Source: Hemileia vastatrix
Taxonomy: Eukaryota > Basidiomycota > Pucciniomycetes > Pucciniales > Zaghouaniaceae
DNA: 64,000 bases
Direction: 5' to 3'
Assembly (NCBI GenBank): GCA_030280995.1
Contig: JASXTE010000002.1
Coordinates: forward strand, 23,781,683-23,845,682
The notes under the pieces were generated by a model. The model made no database searches. It was not told the origin of the DNA and saw only the letters and a list, made by a program, of their open reading frames with translations. A program made the position numbers and the translations under genes. The first letter of the stretch is position 1. The number at the start of each line of letters is the position of its first letter. Below are positions 34,040 to 46,043 of this stretch, piece after piece.

Positions 34040-36752
34040 TGTGTTAAAAGAATTTATTTTAAATTTTCTTTTACCATTCATTCCAATTGTAAAATTATTA
34101 TTAGCAGAGTATAGTTTCTCACCAAACTTAGTCAAAATTTTATTTCCAATGATAAAACAGTTACTACAATTAGTATTATCCATTACTACAAAGTCACAAG
34201 TTACTCTAACATAACCATGTTGATGTTTAAACAAAACAGCAGCTTTGTATCTATCAATAGGGTGTAGTACTGATCCAAGACCTCTCCAATTTTTACTTTG
34301 AAGGGGTTGAAGCTTTAACTTATAATCATTATCAATTTTCTGTAATGTTGTTGCAGAAACAAAAGAACCAGCAGCTCCCGTGTCCAATACTATATTCAAA
34401 TTTTCTCCAGAAATTATTTCTGGAACCATTATAGGTGTCATTTTTAAGCCATCAGCTTGTATATCCTTAATGATTTCAGCATCCTCAAAATTCATCAAAG
34501 ATTCATTTGAGTCCATACTTAATATTGGATTTTCAAAGATGGAAAAATCATCTTCCAACATACAGATTTCATTCCCATCAGAATATGAGATATTACTGTC
34601 ATAATAACTTGAATCTTTACTTTTTTTTTGTTTCATTTTCAGATTCATGCTGATTTTCAATATTATCTATATTTTTCTCACATTTTTGACCTTTAACCCA
34701 AGGCTTATTACACTTATAAAAAGTATTAGTCTCACACTTTTTAGGTACTACAGTTGCAGTAGGATTTTTCTGTTTTTCCTGCAATGTTTTTGAATTCTTA
34801 TTTTTCACAGGTACTTTTTTTTTATAAGTGGTGTACCTTGATTCATACTTATGGTTAAATGATATTTCATTACAAATATTAATAAATTCAGAGTATTCAT
34901 TAACCATTATTGTTCTAGCTACAACAATGTCTCTAGAAGATATAGGTTATTTATATATTATTTTATCTTTCCATAAGTTAAAATCCCTATTTGGCTCAAT
35001 GGATTTTAATATTTTATTTAAATTCATTAAAAATACCATTTTTTTATCAATATTCAACGGATTATACCTAGCTTTCTCATATAATCTCTGCTGAATTAGG
35101 CTAAATTTAGAAACTCCAAATTGTTTTTCAATCAGTTTTTTCCATTCAGTCCAAGAGTACTCTTTACCTGAACTTAATACAGCTTCGAACCATAATAAAG
35201 CAAAATCCTTAAATAAAGAAATCAGTTTTGATGTTATTTCTTCATCTGGTAACTAATATGATAATTTTAAATTATCAATTTTTTGAATAAAGTGCAGAAA
35301 ATAAGAGCTTAATTCCCCATCATAAGTTGGGTACTGATCAATCTTTGGCCAGTTCTTCTGATTGGATTTAATCTCACTAATCTTAGGTAAATTCAATAAC
35401 TCATTCACTCTAGATAAATTGTTTTGTATTTCCTCTTGCACAGATTTTTGACTTACATTCTTCTTCTAAGACTTGACACTTCCACCAGATGTTTTTACTT
35501 GTGTTAGCATTGGAAATGATTGAGATTCATTTTTGCAAATGAAATGATTATAATTTTACTGTGTATACTTATGATTATCCTGATTCATTAGTAGATTGGA
35601 AGTTTCAAACTCAACCTTAGTTAATCTTTGTAAAGAATCAGAGACACTTTGATTTGTTTGTGCAAAAGATAACTTTGTTCTTGATTCATATTTTAACAAA
35701 TGTGCTTCAAACATTTTTTGTAACTCACATAATTTGTTTGAAAGGTCACTATATTTATTACTTAAAGAATCATATTTAAGAGTTGGAGGCAAGTGTTCTT
35801 TCTCTAACACCTTATTTCTTGTTGCAAACTGAGAAATATTCAAAGTCAAGGACAAAAGTGTTTTACTTGTGAGCATGATTTTTTGTTCCTCACACTCAGT
35901 CAATCTATTCCATAATGCTGAAACAATTATATGGACAGTTGGGTTATTATTAAAATACTCCACATCTTCCTTCTCACATTCTTTACTATTTTGTGAAGTT
36001 CTCATCTCACTAATAAGTGGTGGAATCTGAGGGTTAAATGTATTATTATTGTAAATAGTACTATTTTTATTAACAAAAGATAAATTAGGGGTATCTACAT
36101 CAAAACCTAATTGTCTTAAGTCCTCCTCAATTTTCTGGACAGATTTCACATTACTAACATTACCTTCATTATAATCATTAGAATTGTGTTCAATCTGAGA
36201 GGGTAATCTACTTACCAAGATATAGGAGCAAGCCCTGACTTTTGGCGCTTTGGTTTTCCTCTGTAAGGATGAGCTGAGGTTGTTTAATGAAGGGGTGGAT
36301 CCCTGTTGCAATTGTGTCTTGACCACTGATGATGGAGCCAATCACACTTCCATTTCACTACCAATATTTTCTCCTGGTACTGACTTGATCCTACTGGGGT
36401 AAGTGTTTGATAATTTGGCTGTAATCCCTTTAAATCCACCAAAGTTTGGTTTATTTTCTGAAGTACCACCTTGCAGTTGTTTTGAAAACTGTTCTACCTC
36501 CTTTAGCATTGTAGATTTTTATTCCTCTAGTTTCAGAAACTATTTGGCCAGATAGGAAAGTTAATCCTGTAGAGGAGATGAAGTCATTTTGATTTTATCT
36601 TTTTTAGAAGGGCATCCTTTTCCTCTATGCTCATAGACTCTGGTTATAGGTAGGATTGACCCTCCATAAAAATGTCCTGGAGCAATGTTTTTAGCTTTAG
36701 ATGTGGTTTTATAAGCAGGTTTTTCACTTACATTGTACTGTGGAGCACTCAT
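34040..36752 (-). pseudogene. Ty3/gypsy element 3 fragment: gag and protease of a second family
   Basis: A diverged relative of elements 1 and 2. The start region is at 36752-36561 (MSAPQYNVSEKPAYKTTSK). The main gag piece is at 36341-35556, with a long helical region rich in Leu and Ser. Capsid-like SNQKNWPKIDQYPTYDGE is at 35441-35253. A zinc-knuckle relic (FYKCNKPWVKGQKC) is at 34907-34617. Protease VLDTGAAGSFVSA, with the active-site DTG, is at 34660-34046. The frame is cut by the CACTA terminus at 34039, and RT to integrase are missing. No LTR of its own was found: upstream sequence runs into the insertion site of element 2. It is a remnant, older than elements 1 and 2. Confidence 0.85.
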
Positions 36753-37141
36753 TGTGTCTTAAATAACAACTCTTCATGTTTACAAAAGAGAAAACCAATA
36801 TGGTAATTAGGTGACAAAATTTTTTAGCAATACAATTACGAATAAAGCACTGGAGCTTACCCTGAATTTATATCTTTAGTTATTTAAAGAAAATATAAGA
36901 AAATTCAAAAAAAAATTGTTAAAAAAATATAATAAGTTTAACTAAACCGTTTTAAGGGTGAATGATTAGCTTACCAAGCTTTAACTAAATACCAATCTAA
37001 TTGGGTGTTATATTGGTGACCAAATACCAAGTGAAATTGGGTTTATATTGGGTACAGTTACTAATTTAAATACCTAATTTTTATTATAAAAAATTATTAA
37101 AATAATTATAAGGGTTCTTTTTGATAATAACTGAGATATGA

Positions 37142-37939
37142 TGTCAGCCAGGCTACTAGACTTACCCTGTGAAATAATTAAGTATTTACTGGATGAAGCC
37201 GCACCTTATCATTTTAATTATTTAATTAATTAGTTACATTAAAATTACTTATAATAAATTAACTAATTACAGAAAGAAAAAATTAAATAAATAATTAAAA
37301 TTAAATATAAAATTGTCCCTTATATTTTTTCTCTAACACCGTGCTCATTTGACAGGTTGGAAGAAATAAATAATTATATTAAAAAATAAATTTTAAATTA
37401 AAATAAGATTTTAATATTCAAATAATATTAAATATATACAAAAATTCAAATTTCTTATTTAGAATTGACTTCTACAGTAAATATTAAATAAATTGATGTA
37501 TTTCTGACATACTCTGTAAATACATCTTTTTGACGCCTTCTTTTTAGAACAACTTTATTATTTGAAAATACTCCTTCTGGAATATTCTTTTTCTCTCTCT
37601 CTCATACTACTGTTTTCATAATTTGATTGCCGTGCTTTGTCCCTCCTTTGCCTATATAAGGCCTCTCTTTTGGTTGTTTTTTCTCCATTCCATTACTACA
37701 TTATTTTATTACCATTACAAACAATCAAACTTATTCTTATATTCTATAACATTAGTATTTACAATAACGTAACTCTAATCTATAAATTATATCAATATTT
37801 TAATCCTACCTCTTTTATTTGAGTAATTAAATCACTTAAATTAAGAAATACATACCATATTGTTGAGAATCCATTTTAACCCTTAAAATCCTTGTAAAAC
37901 TTCATACCAAATCTTCTAGACCAAAAGCGTACCTTGACA
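37142..37939 (+). repeat. 5' LTR of Ty3 element 2
   Basis: Begins TGTCAGCCAGG and ends ACCTTGACA, 798 bp. It contains TATATAAG at 37653-37660, about 285 bp before its end, a plausible core promoter. Confidence 0.96.
37653..37660 (+). promoter_or_regulatory. TATA-like box in the 5' LTR
   Basis: TATATAAG in an otherwise GC-richer context (CCTCCTTTGCC upstream, GGCC downstream). The position is conserved as TATAAAAGG in the solo LTR at 60708-60716 and in element 1. Confidence 0.55.
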
Positions 37940-37941
37940 AT

Positions 37942-37954
37942 TGGGAACCTTTCC
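37942..37954 (+). other. Candidate primer-binding site, Ty3 element 2
   Basis: TGGGAACCTTTCC begins two bases after the 5' LTR. A TGG start is expected for a tRNA 3' CCA end. I cannot name the tRNA from memory with confidence. Element 1 has the corresponding TGGGGACCTTCCC. Confidence 0.5.
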
Positions 37955-38089
37955 AAAATATTGACTGTGCAATGTTAATTGAGGCGTAATCAAAGGGACC
38001 ATCGGTGTACAAGTACCTGTAAAGGACGAGAGAAGGCGAGAAAACGACAAACGTCATATGTCACCTGACAGAAGTTTTTGCTGCAAACG

Positions 38090-38150
38090 GGAATCGAACT
38101 GCGCTCCAAAACTTAGGTTCATATACTGACTAAATGTCGTATATATCGTG
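38090..38150 (-). other. tRNA-like fragment antisense to Ty3 element 2
   Basis: The complement of GTTCGATTCC (38090-38099) and an upstream A-box-like stretch mirror the fragment in element 1. Stems do not pair well. Conservation in both leaders, antisense to transcription, is the notable point. Confidence 0.4.
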
Positions 38151-38394
38151 GTAATTATTGATATTACTATTTGTGGGTTACTCTTCACTCTTCATTTTCT
38201 ACATATTTCCTTTTACTCAGCACTCTGTAAGTGGCATTAATTTGCTCATTTTACAGGGGGAGGTGTCTGGTAATTCGGAATTTATTTTTAGTATTATATT
38301 TTTTTTTATTTTTCCTGGTTGACCATAATAGAGAAATAGGTGTTCTTAGTCCCAGAAGTAATAAAATAATTATATTTTAATATTAATTATTATA

Positions 38395-38990
38395 ATTTTT
38401 CAGTTGACATTTGTCCTGATTAATTTAAATTTAAATTTTTCCAGTTGACAAATTGTCCTGAAAATAATATTTTTTTTATTAATAAAATAATTATATTTTA
38501 ATATTAATTATTATAATTTTTCAGTTGAAATTTGTCCTGATTAATTTAAATTTTAATTGTTCCAGTTGACAAATTGTCCTGACAATAATATTTTTTTATT
38601 AATAAATAATTCATATTTAATTACTTCAGTTGACTTTGAGTCCTGGTAGTTCAATAATTTTTTTTAATTAATAAAACTCATATTTAATTACTTCAGTTGA
38701 CATTAAGTCCTGGTAGTTAAGTGATCAGTTTAATAAACTTTTAAAATAAATCTCCATATTTAATTACTTCAGTTGAAATTAAGTCCTGGTAGTTAAGTAA
38801 TCAGTATATGATTACTTCAGTTTACAATAAGTCCTGATAATAAATTAGTTGATTTAAATCCTGAAAATAAATAATTAAAAATTATTAATAAAAATTCTAA
38901 TTTATTTCTACAGTTGTATATATTATAAACCTGGTTTTAAATTTTTTTTATTATTAAATTAATTTTATTTAAGTTGATTTTCATCCTAAA
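38395..38990 (+). repeat. Leader dyad repeats of Ty3 element 2
   Basis: Eight to ten copies of a motif of the form CAGTTGAC, 5-8 bases, GTCCTG, spaced about 55-65 bp apart, with starts near 38402, 38443, 38522, 38563, 38628, 38693, 38769 and 38817, plus weaker ones to 38985. Spacers are AT-rich. The copies CCAGTTGACAAATTGTCCTG are near-palindromic. Confidence 0.85.
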
Positions 38991-39096
38991 AAGATTTTTT
39001 TTATTATTTTTATTATATTTCTGTTAAATAAAAATTAAAAATAAAAAGACTAATTAATCTTATTGTCTCTTTTTTTCATTTCAGTTAAATCTTAAA

Positions 39097-40890
39097 ATGA
39101 CTGACCAAAGTGGTTTTGCTGCACTTGAAGAAGAACTAGACTTGATTGATTATGATGAGCCTACTTATGTAAGTTCTTCTTTAAAAAGAAGAATTTCTCA
39201 AACTAATAAATCCTTGCACCAAACAGGATGTAGAGATGGAAGAAGTAGAAATACTAGTGGAAACAACTCAGGATCAGAAGCCTATGATAAACCCACCAGA
39301 AGAGCTTCCAAAAGGCTTCAGGATAAAAAAGATGCCATTGTCTCAGCAGGTAAAGAATCTGTCTACTCACATAAAGGAGTTAAGGACAGAAAGCTTGAGA
39401 CTAAAGGTAAGGGTAGATGCCTTGGAAGAAAAGGTGAGAAGAACAGATACTTTTCTCCAAGAGAAGAAGAAACCTCTTCCTCCCAGGGATCAACAACAAT
39501 TGGCTCCCCAGTCTCAATAAAAGGTGGAAGTGTCCAAGTGGCAGTGGGACTGGCTAAACACCCAGTGGGACTACCTGGCTCAAAACCAGAATCAGTTACC
39601 TCAATTAGGTCCATCAAGGCCCACCCAGGTCAACCCCACTCCTCCCTTCCCTTATCAAGAGGCAAAAGAAGAAGGAAGCCCAATATGGTGATACCCAGAA
39701 AACCCTGGTATGTCCCTCTATTTATTCTCAAGTGCCTTTTCTTGTGGCTGACTCTGTTCCTTCAGGTAAATCTGGAAGGGAGGATGAAACCTTGAGACCT
39801 ATAGAGGCTGGGAGTAGTAGACAAATCACTCATGTATCTAATCCCTTACTTTTAATTTCCACCTCAATGATTAATCCTGATATGGCTGTGATTGATGAAA
39901 CTCTTAACCCGGAGTTCTATGAGAGTCTGGAAAGTTACCAAGTTTCATTATTGAGAAACACTCCAGATGTGCAAGAATTAATGATGAGCACTTGAGAGAT
40001 ATTATTGCCAAGAAAAATCATATAATGAACAATATGCAATTGACTCAGAGATATAATAGTTTGTTAACTGATCAGGGTTATCAAGCATTAAAAAGTGAAT
40101 CACAGAGAGTCTCTGATGAATTGTCTCATTACGAAGTAACCCATGAAAAGAAAGTTGCTTTATGGAAAAATATAAAAAATGATTTGTCTAAACTAAAAGA
40201 TACTGTATCTGCCTAAATCTGAAAAGATTGAATGACCATTTGTCATCTTTTCAAAATAAAAATCAATTATCTTTTGCAACTATCAATGAGAGTTTATATA
40301 GTCTTCCAAGAATGAAAACAAGACTAACAACCATTGAAGAAAAATTGAACTCAATGTTAAATGACCAAAAATATTCTGACATTTCTGTGAAGGAACATAT
40401 AGTGCAGGATGCTCAAATAGTACCTGTGGCTAGTTCATCTAAAGTTAAATTAGCTCAAGAAATACCTGTTTATAACACTTAGTTTCCATCAAAAACTGAT
40501 GATGCACCAGGATCTTCAACAGAAGGATTAAACAATGAGATTTCAGCACAATTAGAGAAATTACAGCTGCTTCTTACTCAGAAACAAGCTAGTACTAAGG
40601 ATACTCCTTCAAATCAAAAGAATTGGCCAAAACTTGACCAGTACCTAACATTTGATGGTGATTTTTCCTCTGATTGGCAACAATTTATTTGCAGAATTGA
40701 TAACTTAAAAAATTCTTACAAACTCCCAGATGAGGAAATTGTGTCCAAGTTAATTTCTTTGTTCACTAATGTTGCCCTGATGTGGTATTAATCTGTTCTC
40801 CTGGATGGGAATGACTACTCATGGGAGGATTGGAAGAAATTAATTAAAGCACAATTTGGTGGCTCCAAGTTCAGAATGGCTCAACAAAGG
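39097..40890 (+). pseudogene. gag: Ty3 element 2 gag
   Basis: The Met at 39097 starts MTDQSGFAALEEELDLIDYD, about 1.16 kb after the LTR. A conserved coiled-coil-like segment (QQVKNLSTHIKELRTESLRL) is read one frame on, at 39236-39520. Later pieces are 39732-39995, 39992-40216, 40228-40482 and the capsid-like region at about 40610-40890, with NWPKLDQYLTFDGDFSSD. The first-frame ORF stays open to 39795 while the overlapping frame carries the better conserved protein. The +1 offset is shared with element 1; other breaks are private. Confidence 0.85.
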
Positions 40891-43800
40891 CAGTATGAGG
40901 AAACTAGATATAGCTCTTCTACTGATAAACCTATTGAGTTTTTAATGAGACTTGTAAAAATCTTAAGGGCAATGGACCCAAAAATGGAGTTTGATTTATG
41001 GAAGGACAGGATCCTCTATAAATTACCAATGTCTCTGAGAGACTTGATAGTGGCTAGGACTGAGTTCTCCAAAGAACCCTCTTCTTTCATTAATACTTGC
41101 AATGAGATACTTCTAAACAATAAGTATAATTCCAGAAGATTCATTCCTAGGACCCCTTTGGAGAAACCCTCCACTTACCAACAGAAACTTCTGGAAAAGG
41201 TTGGTAAACCTTCTACCCCTGTTGCACCAAAGAAGTATGCAACAAACACTTGCTTCAAGTGCAACAAGCCTTGGCAGAAAGGCCATGTTTGTGACAAGAA
41301 GATAAATCTTGTAGAACAAACAGAGGAACATGCTGATGACACAGTGGTACTGGATGATACATCAAGTGATTGTGCCAGCAATATTTCATATGAATCTCAA
41401 CAAGAAATCTTGATGCTGGAAGAGGATATCCATTATTTAAATACTATTGACATTGATAATAAAGATTTATCTACAGCTGAAGATTCTGAGATCATAAAGA
41501 ACATTGAGGATAGCTCAATTATTATTGCCCCTCTCAAGGCACCAGTCTTGATCAATGGATCCAGCATTGAAGTTGTTCTGGATTCTGGAGCTGGAAGAAG
41601 TGTAGTATCTGAAAGAGCACTTGCTTCAGTAGATCAAGACTATAAATCTAAACTAATGCCTATCATTTCTGAAAATTGGAGAGGGTATGGCTCTGTTTTG
41701 TCCCCCATTGTTAAATACAAAGCCACAGTGTTTTTTAAATATAACCATGGTTTTGTAAGAGCTATTTGTGATTTTGTTGTCATGAAAAATGATAACTTGA
41801 GCAATTGGTTTATTGTAGGGAATGATATTTTAACCAAGTATGGCATAAAATTGGATCCTTCAAACCAATGTTTCACAATGGGGATGACTGGGAAGAGAAA
41901 ATTTAAGATTTCCTCCCCTAAAAAATTAGTAAAAACAGAATTGAAAACATGTAATTCTGTGGTTCAATATAAAGCAAGATCTATAAAGGAAATGCATGCC
42001 CTTATGTCTGAAATTGACAATGCTTCTTTTGGAGAACAACTTTCTGGTGAGGATAAAGATTCCATCATTAACTTGATAAAATCTTTTCCTATGGCCTTTG
42101 CTCATGGGTCACATGAACTGGGATTAGTTAAAGAGGAACTGAAACTTTAATCGTCTTTCCCATTAACTGATATACCACCTAGTTTAAAGAAGAAGCCTTA
42201 TCCTGCTTCTCCCACAAAGAGAAAAGATATTGAAGACAATATCTCTACCCTTTTAAAAATGAAAATTATTGAAAAGGTAGTTGAAACACCTAAATATTGT
42301 GTTATCTCACCTGTCCTAATTTCTTATGAGAAAGATAAAGTCAGGTTATGTGGTGATTATAGAGCACTAAACACTTATACTGTTGATGATATCTACCCTT
42401 TACCTAGAATCAGCTCTATACATGCTACTTTACAGGGCGCTAAATATATCAGCTGTTTGGATGGTAATAAAGGATATCACCAGGTACCTGTTGAGAAAAA
42501 TTCTCAGAACTTTCTGATGATTGCAACTCATATGGGTATTTATAAGTATATTAGGATGCCATTTGGCCCTAAAAATTCCCCTTCAGTTTTTCAAAAAGTA
42601 ATGGATAACACATTCCATCAAGAGATAATTGAAGGATGGCTGATGGTTTATATTGATGATATCATTATATTCTCAAAAACATTTGAGGACCATCTCAAAC
42701 ACCTGTGTAAAGTATTCCAGAAAATGGATGAAATAAATATGACACTTGCTTTGAAGAAATGAAAATTTGGTTTCCATTCCTTAAAATTTCTTGGTCATGT
42801 TGTTTCAGGCTTACAGATATGTGTTGACCAGAACAAAGTGGCAGACATACAACAGGTGAAGGCTCCTACAACAGTGAGAGAGCTCCAAAGTTTTTTGGGA
42901 ATGTGTGGATACTATAGACAGTATATTAAAAATTACCAAGTCATAGCTTTACCCCTTACCCAATTAACTAGAAAGGATGTTGCTTTTGTCTGGAATAGTG
43001 AAAGACAAAGAGCCTTCGACACTATGAAAAACTGTTTGATGTCAGCACCAATTCTTGCTTTACCTGACTTTAATCAACCATTTGTTTTGTACACTGATGC
43101 CAGTTTCATTGGTCTTGGTGCTTCCCTCCATCAAAAACAAGTGATAAATGATAATATTTCAGAAGTAGTAATTTGTTATATTTCAAGAACCTTGAGAAAT
43201 AGTGAATTGAAATATGGTGCTACTCAATTAGAGTGTTTAGCTGTAGTATGGGCTCTAGAAAAGCTTCATTATTACCTATATGACCAGAAAATTGTACTTG
43301 TCACTGACTTAAGTGCAGTTAAATCCCTTTTAAACTTGAAAACACCTAACAGACATATGTTCAGATGGCAGCTGGCTGTTCATGAGTACAGAGGGAGAAT
43401 GAAAATTTTTCATAGGGCTGGTATTGTTCACTCAAATGTGGATATGTTATCTAGGTTACCTTTGCCAAATAATGACTCTAATCCTGTGTATGATCCTGAG
43501 GACAAAATTATTCATATACATGGGATATATGTGGTTGATATGGAGGAAGAGCTATTACAGCTTATTCTGGAATCATATAATAAGGACACTGAATTGAAAA
43601 AGTTATGCACCATATTAAATGATCCAAAGAATGCTTCAATACAAGCATTAATTGAAACCCTTCCACCAAAGTACCAAAAAGCTTTGGAGAAAGGTAAATT
43701 TTCAAGTGATGAAGGATATCTATATTATAGAAGAAAGTTGAGTAATGTCATTGTTATTCCTCCTTCTATGAAAGAAATCATCTTGAAAATTTGTCATGAT

Positions 43801-45090
43801 GACATAGTAGCTGGACATTTTGATCTTGACAAAACCATGATCAGAATTAAGAACACTGCTTGGTGGGCTAATATGTCTGAAGACATAAAATTATATGTTG
43901 AATCTTGTGATTCTTGCCAAAAATCAAAAAGATTAACTGGTAAGAGAGCAGGGTTAATGCAACATATTGAACCTCCTGATGCTCCATGGCAAATAATAAA
44001 CATGAATTTTGTAACAGGATTACCTATTGCTGGTAAAGACAGTTATAACTCTTGTTGGGTTATTGTGGACAGATTCACAAAAATGTGTAAATTTATCCCT
44101 ACCCACAAGGATGTTTCCACCAAATAATTAGCTTTCTTATGGTGGTCTCATATGCTTAATACTGCTGGTTTTCCTAAAGCCATAATCTCTGACAGAGACC
44201 ATCAATTTACTTTTGAATTTTGGATGTCTCTGATGGATGTTTGTGGTTGTGATCTGAAACTTTCTACTGCCCATCACCCTCAGACTGATGGTTTAGCTGA
44301 AAGAATGATTCAGACTTTAGAGGAAATGATAAGAAGATATTGTGCCTTTGGCATTGAGTATAAAGATAATGTCAGATTCACTCATGATTGGGTTACCTTA
44401 CTTCCTGGGTTAGAATTTGCTTATAATAGCACTGTTCATTCTGTTACTCAAAGAAAGCCTTTTGAGCTCTGGCTTGGATATGTTCCTAATACTTCTGCCC
44501 AAATTCTCAATAATAAAATACCTAAATTGGATATACATCCTGGTGTAAAATCTTTTCGACAAATGCAACAAATATGTAGAAATCATGCTCAAAAATGTAT
44601 TTAAAAATCATTTGAATATGAGAAGAAAAGATGGGACAAATCCCATAAAGAATACACTTTTAAAAAGGGTGATGAAGTGTTGATTTCTACAGTCCACTTC
44701 AACTTACAAGGTAATAACAAATTGAAAGATCCATTAGTTGGTCCATTTGTTGTCAGAAGAATGATTGGAGATAATGCAGTTGAAGTTATTCTGTATTCCC
44801 CATATGACAGAAAACATCCTGTTTTTCCAATATCTCTTTTGAAACCTTACACATCCAATAGTGATTTATTTCCAAAAAGGAGGGGTAGACTAAAGAAAAC
44901 CCCAAATGAAATCACTGAAACAGCAGAAATTGAAAAAATTCTAAATGACAGATTAGTCACTGCTGAAAAAGGTACAGAATACTTATTGAGATTCAAGAAT
45001 AAATCATCTGAATATGATTCTTGGATACCTGGGAAGGAGATATCTAATCTCCCTACTCTACTAAGAAAGTATAAAAAGAAAAAATCATAG
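40876..45090 (+). pseudogene. pol: Ty3 element 2 pol (protease to chromodomain)
   Basis: The ORF at 40876-42150 holds the zinc knuckle CFKCNKPWQKGHVC and protease VVLDSGAGRSVVS. The ORF at 42259-42762 is RT, with RLCGDYRALN and catalytic YIDD (MVYIDDIIIFSKTF). The ORF at 42838-44127 holds RNase H (YTDASFIGLGASLHQ) and the N-terminal integrase finger (ICHDD...GHF...C..CQ). The integrase core continues at 44152-44604 (ISDRDHQFT, TDGLAERMIQTLEEM). The ORF at 44677-45090 ends in a chromodomain-like module (TEYLLRFKNKSSEYDSW), as in chromoviruses. The first integrase catalytic position reads MNFVTGLP where element 1 has IDFVTGLP, so the Asp is lost. Stops separate all five ORFs. Confidence 0.95.
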
Positions 45091-45123
45091 CCTTTTTTTA
45101 TTGTTTTTTTTAGAGTGAGGGAG

Positions 45124-45921
45124 TGTCAGCTAGGCTACTAGACTTACCCAGTGAAATAATTAAGTATTTACTGGATGAAGCCGCACCTTATCATTTTAAT
45201 TATTTAATTAATTAGTTACATTAAAATTACTTATAATAAATTAACTAATTACAGAAAGAAAAAATTAAATAAATAATTAAAATTAAATATAAAATTGTCC
45301 CTTATATTTTTTCTCTAACACCGTTCTCATTTGACAGGTTGGAAGAAATAAATAATTATATTAAAAAATAAATTTTAAATTAAAATAAGATTTTAATATT
45401 CAAATAATATTAAATATATACAAAAATTCAAATTTCTTATTTAGAATTGACTTCTACAGTAAATATTAAATAAATTGATGTATTTCTGACATACTCTGTA
45501 AATACATCTTTTTGACGCCTTCTTTTTAGAACAACTTTATTATTTATAAATACTCCTTCTGGAATATTCTTTTTCTCTCTCTCTCATACTACTGTTTTCA
45601 TAATTTGATTGCCGTGCTTTGTCCCTCCTTTGCCTATATAAGGCCTCTCTTTTGGTTGTTTTTTCTCTATTCCATTACTACATTATTTTATTACCATTAC
45701 AAACAATCAAACTTATTCTTATATTCTATAACATTAGTATTTACAATAACGTAACTCTAATCTATAAATTATATCAATATTTTAATACTACCTCTTTTAT
45801 TTGAGTAATTAAAACACTTAGATTAAGAAATACATACCATATTGTTGAGAATCCATTTTAACCCTTAAAATCCTTATAAAAATTCATACCAAATCTTCTA
45901 GACCAAAAGTGTACCTTGAAA
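45124..45921 (+). repeat. 3' LTR of Ty3 element 2
   Basis: 798 bp, pairs with 37142-37939. The purine tract AGAGTGAGGGAG lies immediately upstream (45112-45123). The final bases read TTGAAA instead of TTGACA. The TATA-like box is at 45635-45642. Confidence 0.96.
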
Positions 45922-46043
45922 TATGATGACTCACTAATTTTCTGAAGACCCAAATATTTGGTTTTTATGAGATATAGTAGAGTAAAAATAACATCCTAAG
46001 GATTATACTAAATAATAAGTAATAATTAAGGAAAACCCCCAAT

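Larger units (their letters stand above)
37142..45921 (+). mobile_element. Ty3/gypsy chromodomain element 2, full length (TSD TATGA)
   Basis: An 8.8-kb element on the plus strand with LTRs at 37142-37939 and 45124-45921, flanked by TATGA at 37137-37141 and 45922-45926. I count about 13 differences between the LTRs by eye (roughly 98% identity), so it inserted more recently than element 1. It has the same gene order as element 1, and long stretches of pol are nearly identical to it. At least six premature stops or shifts break gag and pol (for example stops at 40214, 40480, 42148, 42760, 44125 and 44602), and none is shared with element 1. Confidence 0.97.

Noticed and set aside
39993..44604. 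Recoded (suppressed) stop codons in element 2
   Set aside because: The stops are not in the same places in element 1, so they are ordinary decay rather than programmed readthrough.
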